Below are positions 7,499 to 14,620 of a stretch of DNA of 18,142 nucleotides, one piece after another. A program made the translations under genes and the position numbers. The notes below the pieces were generated by a model that had not been told where the DNA came from, made no database searches, and saw nothing but the letters and a program-made list of their open reading frames with translations. Origin of the DNA: Reyranella sp. (GTDB lineage Bacteria > Pseudomonadota > Alphaproteobacteria > Reyranellales > Reyranellaceae); assembly GCA_004296815.1 (NCBI GenBank), contig SCVT01000347.1, forward strand, positions 1-18,142, in the 5' to 3' direction. The stretch's first letter is position 1. Each line of letters starts with the position of its first letter.

Positions 7499-8938
7499 AT
7501 GAGCCTCGTCGAACGCGCGGGTCTGTGGACCGACGAGCGCAAGGCTGCCGCGCGCGAGGTCGAGCGCCGCATCCAGGCGGGCGAACTCACGGTCGTCCGC
7601 CTCTCCTTCGCCGATCAGCATGGCGTGCTGCGCGGCAAGACCTACGTCTCGGGCGAGATCGGCAGCGTCATGAAGAGCGGCGTGGGCTTCAGCGCCACCA
7701 TGCTGATGAAGGACACCGCCCATCGCACGGCCTTCTCGGTCTGGGGCCCCGGTGGCGCGTTCGGAGCCAAGGAGTGGGAAGGCGCGGCCGACGTGGTCAT
7801 GCTGCCCGACCCGTCGACATTCCGTGTGCTGCCTTGGGCGCCACACACGGGCTGGATGCTGTGCGACATCGTATTCGCCGACGGACGGCCGGTGCCGCTC
7901 GGCACCCGGCATCTCTACCGGCAGGCGCTCTCCTCGCTCGCCGAGCGGGGTTACGACTTCATCGCCGGGCTGGAGGTCGAGTTCCATCTCTTCAAGCTCG
8001 AAAAGACGCACCTCGCGCTCGATGACGCCGCGCAGCCCGGCCAGCCGGGCCCGCCGCCGGAGGTGTCGCTGCTCAACCAGGGCTACCAGTACCTGACCGA
8101 GCAACGCTACGACGAGATGGATCCCATCCTCGAAATCCTGCGCGCCAACATCGCCGACCTCGGCCTGCCGCTCAGGTCGCTCGAGGTCGAGTTCGGGCCG
8201 AGCCAGGTCGAGTTCACCTTCGGCGCGCGTGCCGGCTTGGAGCCGGCCGACGCCATGGTGCTGTTCCGGAGCGCCGTCAAGCAGGTGGCGCAACGCAACG
8301 GCTTTCACGCGACCTTCATGTGCCGGCCCAAAATTCCCAACGTGATGTCGAGCGGCTGGCACCTGCATCAGTCCCTCAAGGATCGCAAGAGCGGCGCCAA
8401 TGCCTTCATGGACGCCAAGGAGCCGCTGTCTCCGGTCGGCATGCAGTGGATGGCCGGGCTGCTCGAGCATGCGCCGGCCGCGGCCGCCTTCAGCACGCCG
8501 ACGCTCAACGGCTACGAGCGCTACCGGCCCTTCTCGCTGGCACCCGACCGCGCCATCTGGGCCAGGGAGAATCGCGGGGTCATGGTGCGCGTGCTGGGCG
8601 GCCCCGGCGATCCCGCGACTCATCTGGAGAACCGCGTCGGCGAGCCCGCGGCGAACCCCTACCTCTATATGGCGAGCCAGATCGTCTGCGGCCTCGACGG
8701 CGTCGACCGCAAGCTCGACCCCGGCCCGTCCGCCGATACGCCCTACGAGACCAAGGCGCCGATGTTGCCGAGCTCGCTCGCCGATGCGCTGGCGGCGCTG
8801 AGCGGCGACAAGGCCCTGCGCGCCGGCTTGGGCGACTTCTTCATCGACTACTATGTGAATCTGAAGCAGGCCGAGATCGAGCGCTTCTCCTCCGGCGGAG
8901 ACGACTGGGAGCAGCGCGAGTATTTCTCGATCTTCTAG
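7499..8938 (+). CDS. Glutamine synthetase family protein (probable gamma-glutamyl ligase)
   Basis: This 479-residue member of the glutamine synthetase superfamily probably ligates glutamate to an amine with ATP rather than making glutamine. The N-terminal beta-grasp segment is VVRLSFADQHGVLRGK (32-47). Metal-site glutamates lie in GLEVEFHLF (E159, E161) and LEVEFGPSQVEF (E229, E231, E238). The histidine loop is GWHLHQSL (286-293), the nucleotide/phosphate region is NGYERYRPFSLAP, and the C-terminal motif is HLENRVGEPAANPYLYMA. It lacks the adenylylation-type tail of GlnA and resembles PuuA, GlnA3 and GlnA4 and the anilide ligases AtdA1/TdnQ. ATG at 7499 is preferred. A TTG at 7487 would overlap the oxygenase gene, and neither has a clear ribosome site. 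Being directly behind a Rieske oxygenase gene supports a role in amine catabolism. Confidence 0.93.
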   Translation: MSLVERAGLWTDERKAAAREVERRIQAGELTVVRLSFADQHGVLRGKTYVSGEIGSVMKSGVGFSATMLMKDTAHRTAFSVWGPGGAFGAKEWEGAADVVMLPDPSTFRVLPWAPHTGWMLCDIVFADGRPVPLGTRHLYRQALSSLAERGYDFIAGLEVEFHLFKLEKTHLALDDAAQPGQPGPPPEVSLLNQGYQYLTEQRYDEMDPILEILRANIADLGLPLRSLEVEFGPSQVEFTFGARAGLEPADAMVLFRSAVKQVAQRNGFHATFMCRPKIPNVMSSGWHLHQSLKDRKSGANAFMDAKEPLSPVGMQWMAGLLEHAPAAAAFSTPTLNGYERYRPFSLAPDRAIWARENRGVMVRVLGGPGDPATHLENRVGEPAANPYLYMASQIVCGLDGVDRKLDPGPSADTPYETKAPMLPSSLADALAALSGDKALRAGLGDFFIDYYVNLKQAEIERFSSGGDDWEQREYFSIF

Positions 8939-8952
8939 ACTTCAAGGAAACC

Positions 8953-9267
8953 ATGACCGCTATTGCCGTCGTCACCACCGTCGCCAGCAGGAAGGAAGCG
9001 CGCACCCTTGCCCACGCGCTGGTCGAGGCCAAGCTCGCCGCCTGCGCGCAGATCTCCCGCATCGAGAGCATCTATCCGTGGAAGGGAGCGATCGAGCACG
9101 GCAAGGAGTATCGCGTGCTCTTCAAGACGCTCGACGAGCACTACCCCGCCGTCGAGCGCGCCATCCGCGAGCTGCATTCCTACGAGCTGCCCGCCATCCA
9201 CGCCTTCCCGATGATGCACGTCTCGGAGGCCTACGCGGCGTGGATCGAGGAGAACATTCGCGCCTAG
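8953..9267 (+). CDS. cutA: CutA1 divalent-cation tolerance protein
   Basis: This 104-residue protein has the standard CutA1 length. CutA is a small trimeric ferredoxin-fold protein linked to divalent metal tolerance, whose biochemical role is still unsettled. Family landmarks are VVTTVASRKEARTLAHAL, KLAACAQ with the conserved C31, IYPWKGAIEHGKEYRVLFKT, and the C-terminal SYELPAIHAFP followed by YAAWI. AAGGAAA lies 2 nt before the ATG region, a rather close ribosome site. It is 14 bp downstream of the ligase gene and likely co-transcribed with it, although CutA is a housekeeping protein and need not share the pathway. Many larger frames run through this region but only this one encodes a recognisable protein. 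Confidence 0.95.
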   Translation: MTAIAVVTTVASRKEARTLAHALVEAKLAACAQISRIESIYPWKGAIEHGKEYRVLFKTLDEHYPAVERAIRELHSYELPAIHAFPMMHVSEAYAAWIEENIRA

Positions 9268-9275
9268 ACGGGAGC

Positions 9276-9291
9276 CCGCGCTTCAGCGCGG
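9276..9291. terminator. Hairpin between convergent cutA and cupin genes
   Basis: A perfect 6-bp GC stem, CCGCGC/GCGCGG, closes a TTCA loop. It sits between the cutA stop (9267) and overlaps the cupin stop codon, which falls in the loop. There is no T-tract on either side, so it is at best a weak or factor-assisted bidirectional terminator. Such stems also arise by chance in DNA this GC-rich. Confidence 0.3.
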
Positions 9292-9681
9292 CCGGTGCTG
9301 CGTTCCCTCGCCCGCCGTGATGAACAGCGCCGTGCTGGTCCCCTCGACATCGGCGGTGTGCCAGACGCCCGGCGGATTGATCGCGTACTGGCCTGGCCCG
9401 AGCCGGACGGTCGTCACCGTTCCGTCGGACTGTTGCTGGCTCAGGATCAAGGTTCCCGCCGTGCACAGCACGACCTCGGCGCCGGTCGGATGCATCTCCC
9501 AGGCAGTCCAGGAAGCGTCGAAGGAATGCATGCTGACGAGCCGCCCCTCCCGACCATCGCTGCGATGGCGCGCCGCGTAGCCCTCGTACCAGGAGAGATC
9601 CCCGGTGAACCGCGGCTCGACCTCCGCGGTCGCGCCGAGGCCGAGATGGATCGGACAGGAGGCGATGTCGATTGCGCTCAT
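9283..9681 (-). CDS. Cupin domain protein
   Basis: This 132-residue single-domain cupin has a small beta-barrel that usually binds one metal ion. Motif 1 is approximated by WEMHPTGAEVVLCTAGTL, with H64 and E69, and motif 2 by PGQYAINPPGVWHTAD, with H108. One of the usual motif-1 histidines is missing, so metal binding may be altered. No signal peptide is seen. The start has GGGAG about 7 nt upstream. It lies 34 bp downstream of the VOC gene on the same strand and probably shares its TetR-controlled promoter. Function within the superfamily (isomerase, dioxygenase or sensor) cannot be told. Confidence 0.88.
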   Translation of the reverse strand: MSAIDIASCPIHLGLGATAEVEPRFTGDLSWYEGYAARHRSDGREGRLVSMHSFDASWTAWEMHPTGAEVVLCTAGTLILSQQQSDGTVTTVRLGPGQYAINPPGVWHTADVEGTSTALFITAGEGTQHRPR

Positions 9682-9715
9682 GCGAGACTCCCGTGGGTTC
9701 GTGTTCCGTCCCGGC

Positions 9716-10183
9716 TCACGTTTTCCCGCCCTCCAGCAGCTTGGTCCAGCGCTTCTGCATCTCCGCCGCGTCGACCTGCTCCTTCGGTACCGACAGCGAC
9801 CAGCGATAGCCGAACGGGCAGGCCACCATGCCGGTGCGCTCGCCGTAGAACTGGTCCTCGACCGGGCGCACGATCGTGGCGCCGGCCTTCACGGCGCGCT
9901 TCACCGCGGCATCTGCGTCGGTGACGCGGATGTAGAAGGCGACCGGCGAACCGCCGATCGCCGCCGGGCTCCTGGCGCCGAAGTCGGGATACTCGTCGTT
10001 CAGCATCAGCAGGCTGTCGCCGATCCTGATCTCGGCATGGCCGACACGGCCGGCCGGCTCGACCAGCCGGAACACTTCCTCCGCGCCGAAGGCCTTGATG
10101 TAGAAGTCGATCGCCGCCTTGGCGTCGTGAACCGTCATGTGGGCCCGCAGGGTCTGCTCTCTGTCGGTCTGCTTTGCGCTCAT
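9716..10183 (-). CDS. VOC family (PhnB-like/glyoxalase-fold) protein
   Basis: This 155-residue protein has the vicinal-oxygen-chelate fold, with two beta-alpha-beta-beta-beta modules. Module 1 includes RAHMTVHDAKAAIDFYIKAF (13-32) and HAEIRIGDSLLMLNDEYP. Module 2 includes VAFYIRVTDADAAVKRAV and YGERTGMVACPFGYRWSL. H15, E51 and E115 are possible metal ligands. The IGDSLLMLNDEYP stretch is typical of the PhnB-like branch, which has no settled reaction. GGTGATG before the ATG serves as the ribosome site. It is transcribed away from the TetR gene across a 45-bp gap holding a palindromic operator, so it is the likely target of that repressor. The cupin gene follows it. Confidence 0.92.
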   Translation of the reverse strand: MSAKQTDREQTLRAHMTVHDAKAAIDFYIKAFGAEEVFRLVEPAGRVGHAEIRIGDSLLMLNDEYPDFGARSPAAIGGSPVAFYIRVTDADAAVKRAVKAGATIVRPVEDQFYGERTGMVACPFGYRWSLSVPKEQVDAAEMQKRWTKLLEGGKT

Positions 10184-10203
10184 GGCATCACCTGTGTTAT
10201 ATT

Positions 10204-10222
10204 ACGTTACGTATCGTAACGT
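10204..10222. promoter_or_regulatory. Palindromic operator between the VOC and TetR genes
   Basis: ACGTTACG-TAT-CGTAACGT is a perfect 8-bp inverted repeat around a 3-bp centre. It sits in the only markedly AT-rich gap of this region and ends 6 nt before the TetR ATG. On the minus strand TAATAT at about 10206-10199 could be the -10 element of the VOC promoter. The length and symmetry suit a TetR dimer, and the position suggests control of the VOC-cupin pair and autoregulation. The site is clear in the sequence and its binding protein is inferred. Confidence 0.72.
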
Positions 10223-10228
10223 TAATAC

Positions 10229-10822
10229 ATGCCCCGTCAAGCCCCCTCTTCACCCCCACAGCGCGGACGCCCCCGCGATCCGCGCACCCGCGCCGCCATC
10301 CTGACCGCCGCGCGCAGCCTGCTCGACCGTGGCGGCCTGACCGCCGTCACCATCGAGGCGATCGCCCAAAAGGCCGAGGTCAGCCGGCCCACGATCTACC
10401 GCTACTGGCCCAACGCCCAGGCCGTGGCGATGGCTGCGTTCCTGGAGACGACGGGTGCCGGCGACGCGGCAAAGTCGCCGCGCGCGCCGCTGGCGGCGCT
10501 GCGGGCGCAGCTTCACGCGCTGGCCGACGCCTTCGCCGCCCCAGCCGGCCGCAGCGTCGCGGCCATGGTCGCGGCGGCGCAATCGGAAACCGAGCTCGCC
10601 AAGGCCTTCCGCAACGAGTTCATCGCCCGCAATCGTGACGCCACGCGCTCCCTGCTGGAGCGCTGCATCGCCGATGAGGCGATCGATCCGCCCGAAGATA
10701 TGGAGCTGACGCTCGACCTGATCTTCGGGCCGCTCTTCTACCGCCTGCTGATGGGCCACGCGCCGATCACGCGCGGCTTCGTCGACCGGCTGATCGACGC
10801 GGTCATCCCCGCGCGCGCCTGA
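10229..10822 (+). CDS. TetR family transcriptional regulator
   Basis: This 197-residue regulator has a proline/arginine-rich N-terminal tail (GRPRDPRTRAAIL). A TetR helix-turn-helix follows at about 22-68: AARSLLDRGGLTAVTIEAIA, then KAEVSRPTIYRYWPNAQAVA. The rest is the helical ligand-binding and dimer domain with a TetR C-terminal pattern (LTLDLIFGPLFYRLLMGH). It most likely represses the divergent VOC-cupin genes and itself through the palindrome at 10204-10222. The operator lies so close to the ATG that no Shine-Dalgarno fits between them, so the message may be leaderless or have a very short leader. The 3' end overlaps the convergent nitronate monooxygenase gene by 20 bp. The ligand is unknown. 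Confidence 0.94.
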   Translation: MPRQAPSSPPQRGRPRDPRTRAAILTAARSLLDRGGLTAVTIEAIAQKAEVSRPTIYRYWPNAQAVAMAAFLETTGAGDAAKSPRAPLAALRAQLHALADAFAAPAGRSVAAMVAAAQSETELAKAFRNEFIARNRDATRSLLERCIADEAIDPPEDMELTLDLIFGPLFYRLLMGHAPITRGFVDRLIDAVIPARA

Positions 10823-11876
10823 GCGCCGCCTCGGTCTCGCCCACCATCCGCTTCACGAGCTCACCGGCCGGCATCTCGCGTGCGAGCGTCGGCGCCTGGC
10901 CGCTCCACAGCGGCGTGAAGTCGGTCGAGCCCTTGGCCTCGGCCGGGCCACGCAACGGCTGAGTCGCCTCCGCGGCGAGCGGAAAGGCCGGCGCGTCGGC
11001 GCTCATCGGCCCGACCTCGCGGATGATGCGATTGACGATGCCGCGCGCCGGGCGTCCGGTGAACACATTGGTCAGCGTCGTGCTGTTGTCGTTGGCCTGC
11101 CTCAGCGCCGCGCGGTGCATCGGCCCGGTCTTGGCCTCGGGCGTCAGCATGAACGCCGTGCCGATCTGCGCGCCCGCCGCGCCCAGCGCCAGCGCCGCGG
11201 CGATGCCGCGCCCGTCGCCGATGCCACCGGCCGCGATCACCGGCACCTTCACGGCATCCACCACCTGGGGTACCAGCGCCATGGTGCCGGGCTGACGGGC
11301 GATGTCGTCGGTCAGGAACATGCCGCGGTGGCCCCCGGCCTCGTTGCCCTGCGCGATCACGGCATCGACGCCCTCGCCTTCCAGCCAGCGGGCCTCCTCG
11401 GCTGTGGTGGCCGAGCTGATGACCAGGATCTTCGCGGCCTTGAGCTTCTGCACCAGCGCGCGCTCGGGCAGGCCGAAATGGAAGCTCGCCACCTTGGGCT
11501 TGAACTCGAGCAGGAGATCGCAGGCCGCGGCGTCGAAGGCCGCCCGCGAGGCCCCCTTCGCATCGGCAGGCACGCCCAGCTCGGCATAGAAGGCCGCGAG
11601 GCGCTGGCGCCAGCGCGCGTCGCGGGCAGCGTCGGGCTTGGGCGGCTTGTGCACGAAGAAGTTCACGTTGAACGGCCGGCCGGTGGCCTGCTTCACGACC
11701 TGTATCTCCTGACGCAGTCCGTCGACGGTCAGCATGGCGCCGGCGACCGAGCCCAGCGCTCCTGCCTCCGCGGTGGCGATGCAGAGCTGCGGCGAGGTCA
11801 CGCCGGCCATCGGGGCCTGCAGGATGGGATGCTCGATGCCGAAGAGATCGAGGAGGCGACGGTCCTGCCAATTCAT
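10803..11876 (-). CDS. Nitronate monooxygenase (2-nitropropane dioxygenase family)
   Basis: This 357-residue FMN-dependent TIM-barrel enzyme oxidises alkyl nitronates such as propionate 3-nitronate. The class I signature motifs are present in order: ILQAPMAGVTSP (18-29), GNEAGGHRG (177-185, with H183 as the expected catalytic base), PVIAAGGIGDGRG (212-224) and IGTAFMLTPEA (238-248). The ATG at 11876 is chosen because AAGGAGAG precedes it and MNWQDRRLLDLFGIEHPILQ is the normal N-terminus. An upstream extension to 11927 would cross the LysR box. It is divergent from the LysR gene, which probably controls it. It protects against or uses nitro compounds. Some relatives are annotated as enoyl-ACP reductase-like, but the motif set favours nitronate monooxygenase. 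Confidence 0.93.
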   Translation of the reverse strand: MNWQDRRLLDLFGIEHPILQAPMAGVTSPQLCIATAEAGALGSVAGAMLTVDGLRQEIQVVKQATGRPFNVNFFVHKPPKPDAARDARWRQRLAAFYAELGVPADAKGASRAAFDAAACDLLLEFKPKVASFHFGLPERALVQKLKAAKILVISSATTAEEARWLEGEGVDAVIAQGNEAGGHRGMFLTDDIARQPGTMALVPQVVDAVKVPVIAAGGIGDGRGIAAALALGAAGAQIGTAFMLTPEAKTGPMHRAALRQANDNSTTLTNVFTGRPARGIVNRIIREVGPMSADAPAFPLAAEATQPLRGPAEAKGSTDFTPLWSGQAPTLAREMPAGELVKRMVGETEAALRRARG

Positions 11877-11881
11877 GAGTA

Positions 11882-11889
11882 CTCTCCTT
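11882..11889 (-). promoter_or_regulatory. Ribosome binding site for nitronate monooxygenase
   Basis: On the minus strand this reads AAGGAGAG, placed 5 nt before the ATG at 11876. It decides the start against the longer frame beginning at 11927. Confidence 0.6.
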
Positions 11890-11920
11890 GTGCCGGGTCG
11901 CAGTCTAGGCGTGTCTCTAC

Positions 11921-11935
11921 ATCGCAAATAGCGAT
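11921..11935. promoter_or_regulatory. LysR-type binding box (T-N11-A dyad)
   Basis: ATCGC-AAATA-GCGAT is a perfect 5-bp inverted repeat with a 5-bp AT centre, and contains T-N11-A from 11922 to 11934. This is the classical recognition form for LysR-type regulators. It lies in the 95-bp AT-rich gap between the divergent nitronate monooxygenase and LysR genes, 37 bp from the LysR ATG. TGATATTTT at 11957-11965 could be the LysR -10 region. The dyad is directly visible; binding by the neighbouring LysR is inferred. Confidence 0.68.
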
Positions 11936-11971
11936 TTTAATTGATCCCACCCATCTGATATTTTGATTGTC

Positions 11972-12838
11972 ATGGACGCCAAGGATCTCGCCACCTTCGA
12001 AGCCGTCGCCCGGCTGGGCGGCATGGGCCGCGCGGCGCGCGAGCTCAACACCGTGCAATCCAACGTCACGCAGCGCGTGCGCCGCCTCGAGGAGGCGCTC
12101 GGCGTCACCCTGTTCGAGCGCAGCCGCTCGGGCGCGCGGCTGACCAATGCCGGCGAGCGTCTGATGCCCTATGCCGCCCGGGTCGAGGCGCTGCTCGACG
12201 AGGCCGGCCGTGTCGCCCGCGACGACGGCGCGCCGCGCGGCACGCTGACCATCGGTTCGCTGGAAACGACGGTGGCGCTGCGGCTCTCGCCCCTGCTCGC
12301 GACCTACGCGCGCGCCCATCCCGGCGTCGACCTGGTGCTGAGGACCGGCACGACCGCAGAGATGGTCGAGCGCGTGCTCGCCCGCGACATCGAGGGTGCC
12401 TTCGTCTGCGGGCCCGTGGTGCATCCGCAGCTCGTCTCGACGCCGGCCTTCGTCGAGGAGCTGGCGTTGCTGACGGCCCCCGGCGAGGCGTCCGTCGCGG
12501 CGGCGCTCAATCGCCCCGACCTGCGGCTCGTCATCCTGCGGGCCGGATGCTCCTACCGGCAGCGGCTCGAGGAGGTGCTGGCGCGCCGCGGCGTGGTCGG
12601 CCTGCGGCGCCTGGAGTTCGGCACGCTGGAGGCGATCCTGGGCGCGGTCGCGGCGGGTCTCGGCATCACCCTGATGCCGCGCGGCCTGGTCGGGCCGGTC
12701 TGGCGCGGCACCAAGGTGCGGGCGCACCGCCTGCCCGCCGGCGAGGCGAAGGTGCAGACCGTCTTCGTGCGGCGGCATGATATGCTTCCGTCGAGCGCCC
12801 TGCTCGCTTTCCAGAAACACGTGACGCGAAAGGCATGA
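11972..12838 (+). CDS. LysR family transcriptional regulator
   Basis: This 288-residue regulator has a winged helix-turn-helix at 1-60: LATFEAVARLGGMGRAAREL, then TVQSNVTQRVRRLEEALGVT and LFERSRSGARLTNAGERL. The hinge helix at about 62-80 is followed by a periplasmic-binding-protein-like effector domain from about 85 (RGTLTIGSLETTVALRLSPL). The ATG at 11972 is used. A TTG at 11963 in the same frame adds only three residues. It likely acts on the T-N11-A dyad upstream, controlling the divergent nitronate monooxygenase gene. The VOC and amidase genes follow with 4- and 11-nt gaps, so it may also be co-transcribed with them. The effector is unknown. Confidence 0.95.
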   Translation: MDAKDLATFEAVARLGGMGRAARELNTVQSNVTQRVRRLEEALGVTLFERSRSGARLTNAGERLMPYAARVEALLDEAGRVARDDGAPRGTLTIGSLETTVALRLSPLLATYARAHPGVDLVLRTGTTAEMVERVLARDIEGAFVCGPVVHPQLVSTPAFVEELALLTAPGEASVAAALNRPDLRLVILRAGCSYRQRLEEVLARRGVVGLRRLEFGTLEAILGAVAAGLGITLMPRGLVGPVWRGTKVRAHRLPAGEAKVQTVFVRRHDMLPSSALLAFQKHVTRKA

Positions 12839-12842
12839 GCCC

Positions 12843-13205
12843 ATGATGCGCGACAGCACGACCGTCATGACGGTGAAGGATGTGCTGCTGGCCCGCGACT
12901 ACTACCGCGACAAGCTCGGCTTCGACGTCGCCTTCGAGTACGGGACGCCCACCTTCTATGTCGGCCTGTGCTCCGGCGAGGTCACGATCCATCTGGTCGC
13001 CGCCGCCCAGACGCCCCGCCAGCCGGGGCACGGCGCCGTCTCCATCTTCGTCGACGATGTCGATGCCGTGCATGCCGATCTCGTGAAGCGCGGCGCGAAA
13101 GTCCTCAAGGAACCCAAGGACTACGACTACGGCCTGCGTGACTTCGACGTTGCGGATCTCGATGGCAACATGATCTTCTTCGGCATGGAATCGAAGAAGA
13201 GTTGA
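12843..13205 (+). CDS. VOC family (glyoxalase/bleomycin-resistance-like) protein
   Basis: This 120-residue single-domain VOC protein probably forms a dimer with metal sites at the interface. Module 1 is TVMTVKDVLLARDYYRDKLG followed by FYVGLCSGEVTIHLVAA with H50. Module 2 is VSIFVDDVDAVHADLVKRGA followed by FDVADLDGNMIFFG, the family-typical D-x-D-G-N ending. ATGATG allows a start at 12843 or 12846. It begins 4 nt after the LysR stop and ends 11 nt before the amidase, so all three are likely one transcript. Substrate and reaction cannot be inferred; lyase, dioxygenase and binding-protein roles all occur in the family. Confidence 0.92.
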   Translation: MMRDSTTVMTVKDVLLARDYYRDKLGFDVAFEYGTPTFYVGLCSGEVTIHLVAAAQTPRQPGHGAVSIFVDDVDAVHADLVKRGAKVLKEPKDYDYGLRDFDVADLDGNMIFFGMESKKS

Positions 13206-13216
13206 GTGGGGGTACG

Positions 13217-14620
13217 ATGGAGCTTTGGCAGTACGACGCGACCGACCTGGCGCGGTTGATCCGCACCGGACAGGCCTCGGCGAAGGAAGCGGTGGAGTCG
13301 GTCCTCGGTCGTCTGCACAAGGTCAATCCTGCAATCAATGCCGTCGTGCGCGTGCTGGAGGACGAGGCGCGTGCCCAGGCCGAGACCGCCGATGCCGCGC
13401 AGGCGCGCGGCCATGCCCTGCCGCCGCTGCACGGCGTGCCGGTCACGACCAAGATCAACGTCGACCAGGCGGGTGTGCCTACCGACAACGGCGTCGTGGC
13501 GCTCAAGGACCTGATCGCGCAGGAGGACAGCCCGGTCGTCGCGAACCTCCGGCACGCCGGCGCCATCTTCATCGGCCGCACCAATGCGCCGGCCTTCTCG
13601 ATGCGCATCTTCTCCGACAACGCCCTGCACGGCCGCACGCTCAACCCGCGCGATCCCACGGTGACGCCGGGCGGCTCGAGCGGCGGCGCGGGTGCTGCGA
13701 CCGCAGCGGGAATCGGCTGCATCGCGCATGGCAACGACATCGCGGGCTCCATCCGCATGCCGGCCCATTGCTGCGGCGTGGTCGGCCTGCGGACGGGTTT
13801 CGCCCGCGTCCCCGCCTTCAATCCGACCGGCGTCGCCGCCGGCCGTCCCATGGGAGCCGTCCTGATGTCGGTCCAGGGCCCGCACACGCGCACCGTGCGC
13901 GATGCGCGGCTCGCGCTCGAGGCGATGGCGCGCGGCGATCGCCGCGACTGGCGCTGGAACGACGTGCCGATGCGGGGCCCGCCGCCGGCGCGGCCGATCA
14001 AGGTCGCGATCGTGCCCGAGGTGCCGGGCGGCAAGACCCATCCCGCGCAGGCGGCGGCGGTGCGGCAGGCCGGCAAGCACCTGCAGGGTGCGGGCTACGT
14101 CGTCGAGGAAGTGCTGCCGCCCGACATCGAGCGCGGCATCGACCTGTGGCACGAGATCACCGCCACGGATGTGACGACCGACATGTGGCCGCGCATGCAG
14201 AAGGTGGGCGATCCCGACGCCATCGCCTCCATGAAGGGCTGGCTCGAGATCCGGAAGCCGGTCGACCTCGCGACCTACGTCCGAGCGTTCAACCAGCGCG
14301 AAGCGCTGGCTTATCGCTGGATGGTCTTCTTCCAGCAATATCCGCTGCTGATCCTGCCGACGCTCTGCGACCTTCCGCCCAAGCAGGTGACCGACATCAC
14401 GACCGAAGGCCATCGCGAGATCATGGAGTCGATGCGCTCCTGCCTGCTCGCGCCGCTGCTCGGGCTGCCGGGCCTTGCCGTGCCGGTCGGCAGCCACGGC
14501 AAGCTGCGGACCGGCGTCCAGATCATGTCGATGCGCAACCGCGAGGATCTCTGCCTCGACGCCGGCGAGGTGATCGAGGCGGCCGAGGGTGTCGTGACGC
14601 CGATCGATCCGGCTACCTGA
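13217..14620 (+). CDS. Amidase (amidase signature family)
   Basis: This 467-residue hydrolase acts on a carboxamide and releases ammonia or an amine. The amidase-signature triad is visible: K79 in HGVPVTTKINVD, the Ser pair S154-S155 in PGGSSGGAGAATAAG, and nucleophile S178 in GNDIAGSIRMPA. The last motif reads NDIAGS where GatA-like amidases usually have DxGGS, which marks a separate clade. The ATG at 13217 has GTGGGGGT upstream and yields MELWQYDATDLARLIRTGQA, a normal family N-terminus. The alternative TTG at 13202 would overlap the VOC gene. No signal peptide is seen, so it is cytoplasmic. It closes the LysR-VOC-amidase run and overlaps the convergent phospholipase D-like gene by 8 bp. 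The substrate is unknown. Confidence 0.94.
   Translation: MELWQYDATDLARLIRTGQASAKEAVESVLGRLHKVNPAINAVVRVLEDEARAQAETADAAQARGHALPPLHGVPVTTKINVDQAGVPTDNGVVALKDLIAQEDSPVVANLRHAGAIFIGRTNAPAFSMRIFSDNALHGRTLNPRDPTVTPGGSSGGAGAATAAGIGCIAHGNDIAGSIRMPAHCCGVVGLRTGFARVPAFNPTGVAAGRPMGAVLMSVQGPHTRTVRDARLALEAMARGDRRDWRWNDVPMRGPPPARPIKVAIVPEVPGGKTHPAQAAAVRQAGKHLQGAGYVVEEVLPPDIERGIDLWHEITATDVTTDMWPRMQKVGDPDAIASMKGWLEIRKPVDLATYVRAFNQREALAYRWMVFFQQYPLLILPTLCDLPPKQVTDITTEGHREIMESMRSCLLAPLLGLPGLAVPVGSHGKLRTGVQIMSMRNREDLCLDAGEVIEAAEGVVTPIDPAT

Noticed and set aside
7430..7502. Possible frameshift at the end of the Rieske oxygenase. Another frame gives a natural-looking tail, AAAQQFELGSLDALAARCL.
   Set aside because: The annotated frame keeps a plausible family ending (WKEFDARRR then SSW), and shadow frames in this GC range often look protein-like. 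Only homologue alignment could decide.
7376..8623. A 415-codon minus-strand frame opposite the glutamine-synthetase-like gene.
   Set aside because: It shows antisense-shadow composition with no recognisable domain, and the plus strand has all GS catalytic motifs.
11877..11927. A 17-residue N-terminal extension of the nitronate monooxygenase.
   Set aside because: It would place the LysR dyad inside the gene and ignore the strong AAGGAGAG site before the ATG at 11876.
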